NCBI RefSeq assembly: GCF_900106945.1
Contig: NZ_FNNE01000005.1
Span: 62,001 to 126,000 of the forward strand
Reading direction: 5' to 3'
From: Marinobacter mobilis
GTDB taxonomy: Bacteria; Pseudomonadota; Gammaproteobacteria; Pseudomonadales; Oleiphilaceae
Length of the DNA stretch: 64,000 nucleotides
Part shown: positions 18,423 to 28,233 of the stretch, one piece after another
Layout: the number at the start of each line of letters is the position of its first letter
How positions within the stretch are numbered: the first letter of the stretch is position 1
Made by a program: the position numbers and the translations under genes
The notes under the pieces: generated by a model
The model's input: the letters and a program-made list of their open reading frames with translations, nothing else
What the model was told of the DNA's origin: nothing
Database searches by the model: none

Positions 18423-19571
18423 ATGCCCGATTCCCTGCCACCGGATTCTGTCGGGATAGTGACCCCGCAGACACTGCATTTCGATTCACCACTCACCCTG
18501 GCCTGCGGGCAAACCCTCGACAGCTACGATCTGGTGATCGAAACCTACGGCACTCTCAATGCCGATGCCAGCAATGCGGTACTGATCTGTCACGCCCTGA
18601 GCGGACATCACCATGCCGCAGGCTATCACAGCATGGATGACCGTAAACCTGGCTGGTGGGACAGCTGCATCGGCCCCGGCAAGCCTATCGATACCCGGCG
18701 CTTCTTCGTGGTCAGTCTCAACAACCTGGGCGGCTGTAACGGCAGCACCGGCCCCAATGCCACCAACCCGAAAACCGGCAAAACCTACGGTCCCGATTTT
18801 CCGGTCATTACGGTACAGGACTGGGTCCACAGCCAGGCCATCCTTGCGGACCGCCTCGGCATCGAGTGCTGGGCCGCGGTGGTTGGCGGTTCCCTCGGCG
18901 GCATGCAGGCTCTGCAGTGGAGTCTGTCTTACCCGAACCGGTTGCGTCACGCCCTGATCATTGCATCCACCCCGCGCCTGACGGCCCAGAACATTGCTTT
19001 CAACGAGGTCGCCCGCAAAGCCATTACCAGCGACCCGGAATTCCATGACGGCCGCTATCACGATTTCGACACCCTCCCCCGGCAGGGCTTGATGCTGGCA
19101 CGCATGGTCGGCCACATCACCTACCTCTCGGATGCCTCAATGGGCGAGAAATTTGGCCGTGAACTGCGGGATCAGGCCTACAAGTTTGGCTATGACGCCG
19201 AGTTTCAGGTTGAAAGCTACCTGCGTTACCAGGGCGAGCGGTTTTCCGAGAGTTTTGATGCCAATACCTATCTGCTGATGACCCGTGCACTGGACTATTT
19301 TGATCCGGCCTACGAGTTCGACAATAACCTGGCGGCAGCCCTGACCCAGGCCAGCTGTGAATTCCTGGTATTATCCTTCAGCACCGACTGGCGCTTCTCA
19401 CCGGCTCGCTCCGAGGAGCTGGTCAACGCCATGATTGCCGCCCGCCGCAAGGTCAGCTATGCCGAAATCGACGCGCCCTGGGGCCACGACGCATTCCTGA
19501 TTCCGACGCCGCGCTATACCGACATTTTCGGTGCCTATATGGGCCGGGTAGCAAGGGAGGTTGGCGCATGA
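18423..19571 (+). CDS. metX: Homoserine O-acyltransferase (MetX type)
   Basis: A 382-residue alpha/beta hydrolase-fold enzyme activating homoserine for methionine synthesis. The nucleophile elbow is GGSLGGMQ with Ser157; the block [12 protein letters not shown] and the catalytic His in WGHDAF near the C-terminus complete the pattern. In Pseudomonas the orthologous gene, also followed by metW, encodes a succinyltransferase (MetXS), so succinyl donor use is likely but not provable from these motifs. The start at 18423 has no strong ribosome site. It overlaps metW by 4 bases. Confidence 0.93.
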   Translation: MPDSLPPDSVGIVTPQTLHFDSPLTLACGQTLDSYDLVIETYGTLNADASNAVLICHALSGHHHAAGYHSMDDRKPGWWDSCIGPGKPIDTRRFFVVSLNNLGGCNGSTGPNATNPKTGKTYGPDFPVITVQDWVHSQAILADRLGIECWAAVVGGSLGGMQALQWSLSYPNRLRHALIIASTPRLTAQNIAFNEVARKAITSDPEFHDGRYHDFDTLPRQGLMLARMVGHITYLSDASMGEKFGRELRDQAYKFGYDAEFQVESYLRYQGERFSESFDANTYLLMTRALDYFDPAYEFDNNLAAALTQASCEFLVLSFSTDWRFSPARSEELVNAMIAARRKVSYAEIDAPWGHDAFLIPTPRYTDIFGAYMGRVAREVGA

Positions 19572-20170
19572 GGCCGGACCTGGAAATCATTGAACAGTGG
19601 ATCAAACCCGGCAGCCATGTCCTCGACCTCGGCTGCGGTGACGGCACCCTGCTCGACCACCTTCAGCGGGAGAAACAAGCCAGCGGTTATGGTCTGGAGA
19701 TCAATCCCGACCACATCACAACCTGCATGGATCGTGGCGTGACGGTGATTGAACAGAACCTGGATACCCAGGGTCTGCAGAACTTTGACGACCAGAGCTT
19801 TGACGTGGTGCTGATGACCCAGGCCCTGCAAGCAGTAAGGCGCCCGGACAAGGTTCTCGATGAAATGCTCCGGCTTGGCCGCGAAGGCATCGTGACATTT
19901 CCCAATTTTGCCTATTGGCGACTACGATGGTATCTGATGCGCCGCGGCAGAATGCCGGAATCCGAAACCCTGCCGCACAAGTGGTACAACACCCCGAACA
20001 TCCACCTCTGTACCTTCAAGGACTTCGAGGCCCTGTGCCACCGCAAGAACTTCCGTATCAAGAACCGAACGGTGGTGGATGGCCAGCACCGGGATCGCTG
20101 GCTGAGCCGCCTATGGCCCAACATGCTGGGGCAGATCGCGATTTACCGCATCACCCGGCAGGAGGATTGA
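19568..20170 (+). CDS. metW: Methionine biosynthesis protein MetW
   Basis: A 200-residue SAM-dependent methyltransferase-fold protein with motif [16 protein letters not shown], followed by [15 protein letters not shown]. MetW is found almost always beside metX and is needed for full MetX activity in Pseudomonas-type methionine synthesis. Its ATG overlaps the metX stop (ATGA), indicating translational coupling. Confidence 0.94.
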   Translation: MRPDLEIIEQWIKPGSHVLDLGCGDGTLLDHLQREKQASGYGLEINPDHITTCMDRGVTVIEQNLDTQGLQNFDDQSFDVVLMTQALQAVRRPDKVLDEMLRLGREGIVTFPNFAYWRLRWYLMRRGRMPESETLPHKWYNTPNIHLCTFKDFEALCHRKNFRIKNRTVVDGQHRDRWLSRLWPNMLGQIAIYRITRQED

Positions 20171-20172
20171 TC

Positions 20173-20628
20173 ATGAACATCACCCTTAGCCGTACTCTCA
20201 AACTACTGACCGTGTGCTGGCTGTGCCTGATCGGCAGCCAAAGCCTGGCCGAATCGGTGGACTTTGGCGAATACGAAGTTCATTACAGCGTTTTCGCCAG
20301 CACCTTCCTGACGCCGGAAGTCGCAGCCCAGAACAATCTCAATCGCAGTCGTGCCATTGGCATTCTTAACATCAGTATCATGCGGGAGAATGAACTCGGC
20401 GGACTCGAGACCGTCAGCGGCCAGGTTGAAGGGCAGGTTCTCAACGATATCCAGCAGAGCCGTTTCCTGGCGTTCCGGCGTATTCAGGAGGGGGATGCGG
20501 TCTACTTTATCTCCGAATTCCAGTACCGCTCGGGCGAGATGCTGACCTTTAAGATCACCGCCCGCCCTACGGGCCACCCATCGGATCTGCCGATCCGCTT
20601 TGCCCACACCCTGTACAACGATGACTGA
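20173..20628 (+). CDS. DUF4426 exported protein
   Basis: A 151-residue protein with a signal peptide (about residues 1-27, ending QSLAES). The mature part, [21 protein letters not shown] and [14 protein letters not shown], fits DUF4426, which in Pseudomonas and relatives lies between metW and rdgB. Function unknown; periplasmic. A GGAGG overlaps the end of metW and serves this ATG 7 bases downstream, so it is translated as part of the operon. Confidence 0.88.
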   Translation: MNITLSRTLKLLTVCWLCLIGSQSLAESVDFGEYEVHYSVFASTFLTPEVAAQNNLNRSRAIGILNISIMRENELGGLETVSGQVEGQVLNDIQQSRFLAFRRIQEGDAVYFISEFQYRSGEMLTFKITARPTGHPSDLPIRFAHTLYNDD

Positions 20629-21256
20629 GCCGATGCCCATGACCGACACCTCTCAGCCCCTGGTCATTGCCAGCAACAACGCCGGCAAAATCGCCGAGCT
20701 GACCGAGCTTCTGGCGCCCCTGAATCTGAAACCCAGGGCGCAGCGGGAGCTCGGGGTCGATGAAGTCGAGGAACCGGCCATCACCTTTGTCGAAAACGCC
20801 ATTATCAAGGCCCGCCACGCCGCCCGGGTAACCGGTTTGCCTGCGCTGGCCGATGATTCAGGGCTCGCCGTGGATGCCCTCGGCGGCATGCCTGGCGTGC
20901 GCTCAGCCCGTTTTGCGGGACCTGACGCCACCGACAGCGACAACATTGATGCCCTGCTGACTGCCCTGGCTGATACCCCGGATGAAGCCCGCAGCGCACA
21001 GTTCCATTGCGTACTGGTGTACCTGCGCCATGCCGAGGACCCGACCCCGGTTATCTGCCATGGCCGCTGGCCCGGCCAGATTCTGCGACAGCGACGGGGT
21101 GACGGCGGCTTTGGCTACGACCCGGTTTTCTGGGTGGCCGACCATCAGTGCAGTGCAGCAGAACTTTCCCGCGCCGAGAAAGGCCGCATCAGCCATCGGG
21201 GCCAGGCTCTTAAGGTGCTGCTGGCCCAACTCGGCGACACCCGCGCAACCTCGTGA
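20621..21256 (+). CDS. rdgB: dITP/XTP pyrophosphatase
   Basis: RdgB (HAM1 family) hydrolyses dITP, XTP and related non-canonical nucleotides and keeps them out of DNA. Motifs: [14 protein letters not shown] near the start, [27 protein letters not shown] and GFGYDPVF. The start is not certain: ATGs at 20621, 20633 and 20639 are in frame; the first overlaps the DUF4426 stop and gives a coupled start, the last gives the most typical N-terminus. About 205-211 residues. Confidence 0.94.
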   Translation: MTEPMPMTDTSQPLVIASNNAGKIAELTELLAPLNLKPRAQRELGVDEVEEPAITFVENAIIKARHAARVTGLPALADDSGLAVDALGGMPGVRSARFAGPDATDSDNIDALLTALADTPDEARSAQFHCVLVYLRHAEDPTPVICHGRWPGQILRQRRGDGGFGYDPVFWVADHQCSAAELSRAEKGRISHRGQALKVLLAQLGDTRATS

Positions 21257-22410
21257 ACACAACCACCACGACGTTGTCGCCGGCCAGCGTGCCGCTGAGC
21301 CTCTACCTGCATGTGCCCTGGTGTGTTCGCAAGTGCCCTTACTGCGACTTCAACTCCCATGCCCTGAAAGATGGCATGCCACCGGAATCCCAGTACCTGG
21401 CAGCCATTCACGACGACCTGCAGGCCGATCTGGCGCAGATCGGAAAGCGCACCATCCAGACCGTCTTTATTGGTGGCGGCACACCCTCGCTGATGTCCCC
21501 GGAGTTCTACCATCGCCTGTTCGCGGCCCTGTCAGAACACCTCGAATTCAGCCCCGATGCCGAAATCACCCTGGAAGCAAACCCGGGCACCGTGGATCAA
21601 GCCCGTTTTGAGGGTTTCCGCCAGGCCGGCATCAACCGCCTGTCCATCGGCATCCAGAGCTTCAACCCCGACCATCTGAAAGCCCTGGGCCGCATTCACG
21701 ACGATCGTTCCGCTCACCGAGCCATTGAAGCCGCCCGACAGGCCGGTTTTGACAACTTCAACCTCGACCTCATGCATGGCCTGCCCGGCCAGACCGAGGC
21801 AGAAGCCATTGCCGACCTCGAGGCCGCGTTGTCCTGGCAGCCGCCGCACCTGTCCTGGTACCAGCTCACCCTGGAGCCCAACACCGAATTCTACAGCCGC
21901 CCACCGGCATTACCCGACGAAGACCGGCTCTGGCAGATCTACCTGGCCGGCGCCGACCATCTTCACCAGGCAGGCTTCAGTGATTACGAAGTGTCTGCCT
22001 GGAGTCGGCCGGGGCGAGCTTCCCGTCATAACCTGAACTACTGGACTTTTGGGGATTACCTGGCGCTGGGCGCCGGTGCTCACGGCAAGCTCACCCTGGC
22101 CGATGGCAGCATCCACCGCTACTGGAAAACACGACAACCGGAAGCCTACCTGGGGCGCATTGGCAGCCGCACTGCGGGCAGCGAGATCATTGAGCGCGAA
22201 GAATTACCGCTGGAATTCATGATGAACGTCCTGCGTCTGCGTCAAGGCGTGGAGGAAGACCTGTTTATGAAGCGTACAGGTTTACCGATAGCAACGATTG
22301 CGGTATTACTGGACCAAATCCGTGCTGAAGGGCTACTCACCGCCGACCGTCTGCAAACCACAGAGCAGGGCCAGCGTTACCTGAACAGCCTTCTGGAGAG
22401 ATTCTTGTGA
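21253..22410 (+). CDS. hemW: Radical SAM haem chaperone HemW
   Basis: A 385-residue radical SAM protein with the cluster motif CVRKCPYC, preceded by LSLYLHVPW and followed by [10 protein letters not shown]. The Cys after the motif in true coproporphyrinogen oxidase HemN is replaced by the PYCDFNSH pattern of HemW, a haem-binding chaperone that delivers haem to respiratory enzymes. GTG start overlapping the rdgB stop. Formerly annotated as an oxygen-independent coproporphyrinogen III oxidase. Confidence 0.93.
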   Translation: MNTTTTTLSPASVPLSLYLHVPWCVRKCPYCDFNSHALKDGMPPESQYLAAIHDDLQADLAQIGKRTIQTVFIGGGTPSLMSPEFYHRLFAALSEHLEFSPDAEITLEANPGTVDQARFEGFRQAGINRLSIGIQSFNPDHLKALGRIHDDRSAHRAIEAARQAGFDNFNLDLMHGLPGQTEAEAIADLEAALSWQPPHLSWYQLTLEPNTEFYSRPPALPDEDRLWQIYLAGADHLHQAGFSDYEVSAWSRPGRASRHNLNYWTFGDYLALGAGAHGKLTLADGSIHRYWKTRQPEAYLGRIGSRTAGSEIIEREELPLEFMMNVLRLRQGVEEDLFMKRTGLPIATIAVLLDQIRAEGLLTADRLQTTEQGQRYLNSLLERFL

Positions 22411-22937
22411 AACATGAACCTACCTTGCCACCACCGCCGCGCCGGCTAAAGCTGGGCGCACTGGCAACGCTGGCACTGTTTGTTCTGCTGGTTGCCATCA
22501 ATCAGGCGCTGACCACCACTCTCGCACCCAAAGGCATTGTCAGCCTGCAACTGGCAGCGGATGCCGAGCGTACGCTGGCGATTCTGGCGAGCTGGGGCGA
22601 AAGCGGTCTGCTTTGGGCTCAGGCCTCGTTGTGGCTGGACTTCCTGTTTATCGGCGCGTTTGTGGTCACCCTGATCCTGCTTACCAACTACCTGTTGGAA
22701 GACCGGCCCGGCGTGAGGGAACGCAAGATCGGACACTGGATACGAGCAGCCTTCATCGGTGCCGGCGTCAGCGACATCACGGAAAATGCCTTGTTGCTGA
22801 ACAACCTGTCGGCACCGACCGATGCCATCAGTGTCACTGCCTCGGTCTGCGCGCTGATCAAGTTTACCTGCCTGATCCTCGGTGCCGCCGGGCTGGTGAT
22901 CATCCGCGCTGAACGCCGGCACCCGCTGCATTCCTGA
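22407..22937 (+). CDS. Hypothetical four-helix membrane protein
   Basis: A 176-residue protein with four hydrophobic segments at about 17-35, 65-92, 110-130 and 145-167, separated by short loops; N-terminus PPPPRRLKLG is cytoplasmic by the positive-inside rule. I do not recognise a family. GTG start overlapping the hemW stop, so it is the last member of the metX-hemW series. Confidence 0.75.
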   Translation: MKHEPTLPPPPRRLKLGALATLALFVLLVAINQALTTTLAPKGIVSLQLAADAERTLAILASWGESGLLWAQASLWLDFLFIGAFVVTLILLTNYLLEDRPGVRERKIGHWIRAAFIGAGVSDITENALLLNNLSAPTDAISVTASVCALIKFTCLILGAAGLVIIRAERRHPLHS

Positions 22938-22942
22938 GGCAC

Positions 22943-22960
22943 CCGGGCCTTAAGGCCCGG
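22943..22960. terminator. Perfect palindrome between convergent genes
   Basis: CCGGGCCTTAAGGCCCGG, 18 bases fully palindromic, 5 bases after the membrane-protein gene and 16 before the trmB stop. It can form a GC-rich hairpin on either strand but has no T-run, so termination is only inferred. Confidence 0.45.
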
Positions 22961-22976
22961 ATTGGGCTAGCCCTGC

Positions 22977-23693
22977 TCAGTCAACCCGTTCGAACAGCAG
23001 ATCCCAGACGCCATGGCCCAGGCGCTCTCCACGCTGCTCAAACTTGGTGATGGGGCGATGTTCCGGCCGGGGAGCGAACTCGGTTCCGGGCTGGGTATTT
23101 CTGAACCCTTCCGCCGCAATCATCACTTCCATCATGTGCTCTGCGTAATTCTCCCAGTCGGTGGCGAGATGGCAGATGCCGCCCACCTTCAGCTTGCTGC
23201 GGATACGCTGAATGAACTCCGGCTGCACCAGGCGCCGCTTGTGATGGCGCTTCTTGTGCCAGGGATCCGGAAAGAACACCATGACCCGGTCGAGGCAGCC
23301 TTCCGGCAGGCAAAGATCAATGACATCATTGGCGTCAATGCAGTACACCCGGATGTTTTCCAGGCCGCGCTCTTCCACCTCTTTCAGCAACGCCCCAACA
23401 CCGGGCAGATGCACCTCAACCCCGATGAAATCCTGCTCCGGCGCAGCCTCCGCCATCTCGACCAGCGACTTGCCCATGCCAAAACCGATTTCCAGATTCA
23501 GCGGCGCCTCACGGCCAAACGCCACTTTCGGATCAATCAGCCCCTGCTCACGGGTCAGACCGAATTTTGGCCAACTGCGTTCGTAAGCGTTCTTCTGACC
23601 CACCGTCATACGCCCCTGCCGTAACACAAAACTGCGGATACCCCGGCGGGTGGTTACTGGGGATTGATCCGACGGGTCTTGCCGGTCTGTCAT
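22977..23693 (-). CDS. trmB: tRNA (guanine-N7-)-methyltransferase
   Basis: TrmB puts the m7G46 modification on tRNA using SAM. The 238-residue protein has [15 protein letters not shown] (SAM binding), the catalytic [16 protein letters not shown] block and the late [13 protein letters not shown] motif. I start at ATG 23693 ([10 protein letters not shown]), with GAGG about 10 bases upstream; six more in-frame codons precede it without a better site. Converges on the hemW operon. Confidence 0.96.
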   Translation of the reverse strand: MTDRQDPSDQSPVTTRRGIRSFVLRQGRMTVGQKNAYERSWPKFGLTREQGLIDPKVAFGREAPLNLEIGFGMGKSLVEMAEAAPEQDFIGVEVHLPGVGALLKEVEERGLENIRVYCIDANDVIDLCLPEGCLDRVMVFFPDPWHKKRHHKRRLVQPEFIQRIRSKLKVGGICHLATDWENYAEHMMEVMIAAEGFRNTQPGTEFAPRPEHRPITKFEQRGERLGHGVWDLLFERVD

Positions 23694-23757
23694 GTCGTAG
23701 TCCTCAAGCACTGGCTGTTCATGGGATATGGCCGCGCAGTTTACCAGAGATCAGCAC

Positions 23758-25281
23758 TCAGGCGGATGCTGCCGTTCGAGTAGCGGCCTGCCGGTCCAGC
23801 TTGCGATAACCCAGCGCCTCTACCAGGTGGCGCTGGCTCAGCACCTCGTCACCGGCCAGATCCGCGATCGTCCGGGCAACCCGCAAAATCCGGTGCAGGG
23901 CCCGAGCCGACAGCCCCAGCCGCTCAATCGCCTGGGTGACCAACCGTTCACTGGCGGCATCCAGCGCACAGGCAGCGTCCAGCGCCCGCCCGGCCAGTTG
24001 GGCATTAACGCCACCACGATCCCGCTGGCGCTGGCGGGCCCGCTCCACCCGCTCCCGGACGGCCGCGCTGGATTCGCCCTCGTGCCCCCGGCCCATGAAT
24101 ACCTCGCCCTGCTGCACCGGCACTTCGACGTGTAGATCGAAGCGATCCAGCAGTGGCCCGGAGATCCGCGTCTGATACCGCACCACCTGCTGCGGCGTAC
24201 ACTGGCATTCGATGGCCGGGTGACCACGGTAACCACAGGGACACGGGTTCATCGCGGCTACCACCTGGAACCGGGCCGGAAAAGCAACTTGCCGGGTCGC
24301 ACGGGAGATCACAATCTCCCCGGACTCCATCGGCTCGCGCAACACCTCAAGTACCCTGCGACTGAACTCCGGCAATTCATCGAGGAACAGCACGCCCTCA
24401 TGAGCCAGCGAGATCTCCCCCGGCCGAGGGCTGCTCCCTCCACCCACCAGAGCGGCCGCAGACGCAGTGTGGTGAGGCGCCCGATAGGGCGGCTGACGCC
24501 AGCCTCCGGCACGTACGGGCAGACCAGCAATGGAGTGGACACTGGCCACCGCCAGGGCAGCTTCATCGTCCAGAGGTGGCAACAAACCCGGCAGACGACT
24601 CGCCAGCATGCTTTTTCCGGTGCCCGGCGGGCCAAACATCAGCAGGTTGTGGCCACCGGCAGCGGCGATCTCAAGCGCCCTCCGTGGCACATGCTGGCCA
24701 CGCACATCGGCCAGGTCCGGACCATCCTGCGGCCCCCGTTCCATCGGCATCGGTGAAACCGGTGGCAGGCGGGCGGTGCCGGCCAGATGTTCACAGGCAG
24801 TCAGCAGGTGCGCCACTGCGAACAGTTTGTCCCCAGCCGCCAGCGAAGCTTCCTCACGGTTCTCTTCCGGAATCAGGACCTGACGATCATGCTGGCGCGC
24901 GGCAATCACGGCCGGAAGAATCCCTTTCACCGGCCGCAGGGTACCGTCCAGAGCCAATTCCCCAAGACATTCGACACCCGTCAGGGCATCCGCCGGCAAT
25001 TGGCCGGACGCGGCGAGGATACCCAGTGCAATGGGCAGATCAAAGCGACCACCTTCCTTCGGCAGGTCGGCAGGCGCCAGGTTGATGGTAATGCGCTTGG
25101 CGGGAAACTCGAAACCGGCATTGATCAGTGCACTGCGAACCCGATCCTTGCTTTCCTTAACGCCGGTTTCAGGAAGACCAACGATGGAGAGCGACGGCAG
25201 GCCGTTGGAGAGGTGAACCTCAACGGTCACCAGTGGTGCAGATACGCCCAGGCGGGCGCGGGTGTGGACGGTGGCAAGCAT
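23758..25281 (-). CDS. comM: YifB/ComM family AAA+ ATPase
   Basis: A 507-residue Mg-chelatase-like protein: an N-terminal Lon-protease-like domain (about 1-170, but with no protease function expected), an AAA+ domain with Walker A GPPGTGKSM and Walker B VLFLDELPEF, a cysteine cluster CPCGYRG...CQC, and a C-terminal Mg-chelatase domain. ComM is a hexameric helicase that promotes branch migration during integration of DNA taken up by transformation; homologues are also present in species not known to be competent. The pilT/pilU genes in this window would fit DNA uptake but are not proof of it. Confidence 0.93.
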   Translation of the reverse strand: MLATVHTRARLGVSAPLVTVEVHLSNGLPSLSIVGLPETGVKESKDRVRSALINAGFEFPAKRITINLAPADLPKEGGRFDLPIALGILAASGQLPADALTGVECLGELALDGTLRPVKGILPAVIAARQHDRQVLIPEENREEASLAAGDKLFAVAHLLTACEHLAGTARLPPVSPMPMERGPQDGPDLADVRGQHVPRRALEIAAAGGHNLLMFGPPGTGKSMLASRLPGLLPPLDDEAALAVASVHSIAGLPVRAGGWRQPPYRAPHHTASAAALVGGGSSPRPGEISLAHEGVLFLDELPEFSRRVLEVLREPMESGEIVISRATRQVAFPARFQVVAAMNPCPCGYRGHPAIECQCTPQQVVRYQTRISGPLLDRFDLHVEVPVQQGEVFMGRGHEGESSAAVRERVERARQRQRDRGGVNAQLAGRALDAACALDAASERLVTQAIERLGLSARALHRILRVARTIADLAGDEVLSQRHLVEALGYRKLDRQAATRTAASA

Positions 25282-25386
25282 GGCTTCCTTCCTTGGATTC
25301 TGAATCGAACTGGCCGGAACCCGTTTCCAGCCGCTGACCCGCCCTATCCGTGGGCAGGTTTACATCAGAGAAAAAGCGCTGGGCTA

Positions 25387-25644
25387 TCAGCCCTTGCTGG
25401 CAAGCAGCTTTTCCAGTTCGGCAACCCGGACTTCCAGTGCCTCCACCTTCTCCCGGGTACGCAACAGTACGGCTTGCTGGGCGTCGAACTCTTCCCGCGT
25501 TACCAGTTCCAGCTTTGACAGAACCGACATGACCGTCGCACGGGCATGTCCTTCAAAATCATCGCGCGCCGCCCGGGCCATATCGGGTACGAACTGGCCA
25601 AGCTGGCCTTGAATCTGGGCAAGAAAATCCTGTGGGCCTTTCAC
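25387..25644 (-). CDS. ubiK: Ubiquinone biosynthesis accessory factor UbiK
   Basis: An 85-residue protein with an N-terminal amphipathic helix (FLAQIQGQLGQFVPDMARAA) and a C-terminal coiled coil (TREKVEALEVRVAELEKLL), the two parts of the BMFP/YqiC family. UbiK binds UbiJ and lipids and assists ubiquinone synthesis under oxygen. 105 bases upstream of comM on the same strand. Divergent from glnK, over a 391-base gap. Confidence 0.93.
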   Translation of the reverse strand: MKGPQDFLAQIQGQLGQFVPDMARAARDDFEGHARATVMSVLSKLELVTREEFDAQQAVLLRTREKVEALEVRVAELEKLLASKG

Positions 25645-25797
25645 ATGTCACCTCATTGTCGTGCCGGGACGCCGCTGGTGCTGCGTCCGGGAGTGGCAAT
25701 ATTAAGTTGGGGGGAGTGTAACACAATGGCGACCCTGCCATACTGTTGGCCGGACACCGGTGGGGGAAGCAATGGCGCTGGCTGGCAACCCCGAAAC

Positions 25798-25814
25798 TGC
25801 ACCACGATAGTTCA
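25798..25814 (+). promoter_or_regulatory. Candidate NtrC enhancer site upstream of glnK
   Basis: TGCACCA-N3-TAGTTCA (25798-25814) against the NtrC consensus TGCACCA-N3-TGGTGCA: left half perfect, right half with two mismatches. Its centre is about 130 bases upstream of the start expected from the sigma-54 promoter, a usual enhancer distance. Confidence 0.5.
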
Positions 25815-25838
25815 CGATCCAAAACCGTGCGCTATAAT
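25811..25838 (+). promoter_or_regulatory. Candidate sigma-70 promoter upstream of glnK
   Basis: A perfect TATAAT (25833-25838) with TTCACG 16 bases upstream (25811-25816). It could give basal glnK expression; its -35 overlaps the NtrC-like site, so NtrC binding could repress it. Confidence 0.4.
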
Positions 25839-25907
25839 GGAGCGCCCGAACGTCCCATTTTGGAACAGCGCTTTCCCAAGCCATTGTTTCAAAATGTTTT
25901 TTTTGCG

Positions 25908-25925
25908 TTGGCACACACGATGCTA
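25908..25925 (+). promoter_or_regulatory. Sigma-54 promoter of glnK-amtB
   Basis: TTGGCACACACGATGCTA has the invariant GG (25910-25911) and GC (25922-25923) ten bases apart and matches TGGCAC-N5-TTGC closely. It stands about 110 bases upstream of glnK, the place where nitrogen-controlled glnK-amtB operons of proteobacteria carry a sigma-54 promoter. Confidence 0.75.
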
Positions 25926-25943
25926 ATAGCCTTGTACGCAATC

Positions 25944-25960
25944 CGCACAATTGGTGTGCG
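25944..25960 (+). promoter_or_regulatory. GCAC-N7-GTGC palindrome downstream of the sigma-54 promoter
   Basis: CGCACA-N5-TGTGCG (25944-25960) is a perfect inverted repeat with the GCAC-N7-GTGC spacing of NtrC sites. It lies in the transcribed leader, just after the expected start, an unusual place for an enhancer. Confidence 0.4.
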
Positions 25961-26011
25961 AGGTGGCAGCATCCCGAGTTCAACACCGACCAATCAGGGT
26001 CCAGTTGTTGA

Positions 26012-26374
<363 letters not shown>

Positions 26375-26449
26375 ACCGCTCCCCGGACTAATTACCAGCC
26401 AACGCAAAAAAACTTAAATACCTGAAAAGCCTCGTGCGGAGGGCTTCAT

Positions 26450-27718
26450 ATGGAAAGCAATATCTTTCACCTGCAGTACGCTATAGATACCTTTTATTTC
26501 CTTGTCTGTGGTGCATTAGTCATGTGGATGGCCGCTGGCTTCGCCATGCTGGAAGCTGGCTTGGTACGCGCCAAGAACACCACTGAAATCCTGACCAAAA
26601 ACGTGGCTCTGTTCGCCATCGCCTGCACCATGTACCTGATTTGCGGCTACGCGATCATGTACGGCGGCAATCTCTTCCTGTCCGGCATGGGCGAAGTTGA
26701 TGTTGCTGGCGTACTCGGTGACTTCAGCGGTCGCGAAGACGGTTTTGAAGGCGGCTCCATCTACTCTGGCGCTTCCGACTTCTTCTTCCAGGTTGTCTTC
26801 GTCGCAACGGCCATGTCCATCGTCTCCGGTGCCGTGGCTGAGCGCATGAAACTCTGGGCCTTCCTGCTGTTCGCAGTGGTCATGACCGGCCTGATCTACC
26901 CGATGGAAGGTGCATGGACCTGGGGCGGCGCGTCTGTCTTTGGCATGTACACTCTGAGCGACCTCGGCTTTAGCGACTTCGCTGGCTCCGGTATCGTTCA
27001 CATGGCGGGTGCTGCGGCTGCCCTGGCTGGTGTACTGCTGCTGGGCGCCCGTAAAGGCAAGTACGGCCCGAACGGCGAGATTCGCGCCATTCCAGGTGCC
27101 AACCTGCCGCTGGCCACCCTCGGTACCTTCATCCTGTGGATGGGCTGGTTCGGCTTCAACGGTGGTTCTGTGCTGAAACTGGGCGACATCGCCAGTGCAC
27201 ACTCTGTGGCCATGGTCTTCCTGAACACCAACGCCGCAGCAGCTGGTGGCGCGATCGCCGCGCTGATCACCGGTCGCATCCTGTTCGGCAAGGCTGACCT
27301 GACCATGCTGTTGAACGGTGCCCTGGCTGGCCTGGTGGTCATCACCGCTGAGCCTTCAACGCCGAGCGCACTGACGGCAACCCTGTTCGGCGGTCTGGGC
27401 GGTATCCTGGTTGTCCTGAGCATCGTGACCATGGACAAGCTGCGGATCGACGACCCCGTCGGTGCCATCTCCGTCCACGGTGTGTGTGGTCTGCTGGGTC
27501 TGTTGCTGGTACCGGCTACAAACGGTGACGTCAGCCTCAGCGGCCAGCTCATCGGCGCCCTCACCATCTTCGTCTGGGTCTTCGGTGCCAGCCTGGTAAC
27601 CTGGGGCGTCATCAAGGCTATCATCGGCCTGCGCGTCAGCGAGGAAGACGAGTACGAAGGCGTGGATCTGTCCGAGTGCGGTATGGAAGCCTACCCGGAG
27701 TTTGTCAGCAGCAAGTAA
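26450..27718 (+). CDS. amtB: Ammonium transporter AmtB
   Basis: A 422-residue Amt/Rh channel subunit with about 11 membrane helices, working as a trimer in the inner membrane. Family motifs: WMAAGFAMLEAGLVRAKNT, GGNLFLSGMG, the GSGIVHMAGAAAALAG segment with the first pore His, and ISVHGVCGLLGLL with the second. No cleavable signal peptide is apparent; the first helix begins at about residue 12. GGAGGG precedes the ATG. Co-transcribed with glnK (75-base gap). Confidence 0.96.
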   Translation: MESNIFHLQYAIDTFYFLVCGALVMWMAAGFAMLEAGLVRAKNTTEILTKNVALFAIACTMYLICGYAIMYGGNLFLSGMGEVDVAGVLGDFSGREDGFEGGSIYSGASDFFFQVVFVATAMSIVSGAVAERMKLWAFLLFAVVMTGLIYPMEGAWTWGGASVFGMYTLSDLGFSDFAGSGIVHMAGAAAALAGVLLLGARKGKYGPNGEIRAIPGANLPLATLGTFILWMGWFGFNGGSVLKLGDIASAHSVAMVFLNTNAAAAGGAIAALITGRILFGKADLTMLLNGALAGLVVITAEPSTPSALTATLFGGLGGILVVLSIVTMDKLRIDDPVGAISVHGVCGLLGLLLVPATNGDVSLSGQLIGALTIFVWVFGASLVTWGVIKAIIGLRVSEEDEYEGVDLSECGMEAYPEFVSSK

Positions 27719-27731
27719 GACAAACCCCGAC

Positions 27732-27766
27732 AAAAAAAAGGCGCCCGATCAGGGCGCCTTTTTTTT
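27732..27766. terminator. Strong bidirectional terminator after amtB
   Basis: GGCGCCC (27740-27746), loop GATCA, GGGCGCC (27752-27758), with eight A before and eight T after the stem. It serves amtB and, on the other strand, the small gene at 27818. Confidence 0.93.
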
Positions 27767-27817
27767 GTTCTTGCCGGTGCAGCATTAATAGCTTGCCCCC
27801 AGCGTGTGATCGCTCCG

Positions 27818-28012
27818 CTAAGCCACTCCCTGAAAAACACAGTCCTCGGCATGGCGGAGGTACAATAACAAATCCATTTCAGCCTCTTTTGCAGAATCGA
27901 ACGGCCCTTCCGTCGAGCCTTCCCGGGTCTGATAGAAATACTGACCGTTTACGCACACAAACCGACTGCTCCGGAACCAGCTCCTGGATTCCTCACCATG
28001 ACGTACGTCCAT
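27818..28012 (-). CDS. Small DUF6316-like protein
   Basis: A 64-residue soluble protein: GEESRSWFRSSRFVCVNGQYFYQTREG...GPFDSAKEAEMDLLLYLRH. The pattern of W-F-R-S-x-R-F, N-G-x-Y-F, T-R-E-G and G-P-F matches what I remember of DUF6316, a small family of Pseudomonas and Marinobacter relatives with no known function. GAGAGGTG just before the ATG supports the start. The bidirectional terminator behind amtB follows it. Confidence 0.75.
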   Translation of the reverse strand: MDVRHGEESRSWFRSSRFVCVNGQYFYQTREGSTEGPFDSAKEAEMDLLLYLRHAEDCVFQGVA

Positions 28013-28189
28013 ACTGCACCTCTCTGATACGCCGAATCACTGGCTAAAAAATATCCACATCCAAGATTCTAGTTAACATTCCGACGCAATCCTGCAAGAT
28101 GCAGAAATATTTCACGATGTTTCACAAATGCTACACCAGACAGAAATAAGCACTGCCCGCTTATGCCGATAGCGTTTAAAAAGGCATAA

Positions 28190-28218
28190 AAAAACCCATG
28201 CCTGTCGACATGGGTTTC
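28190..28218 (-). terminator. Terminator of speE
   Basis: AAACCCATG (28192-28200), loop of 8, CATGGGTTT (28209-28217); on the minus strand the stem is followed by a run of T. It stops transcription 17 bases after the speE stop. Confidence 0.88.
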
Positions 28219-28233
28219 TGATCTGCCTGGCCT

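Noticed and set aside
18486..19115. 209-codon open frame on the minus strand opposite metX
   Set aside because: Antisense shadow; metX is certain from its motifs.
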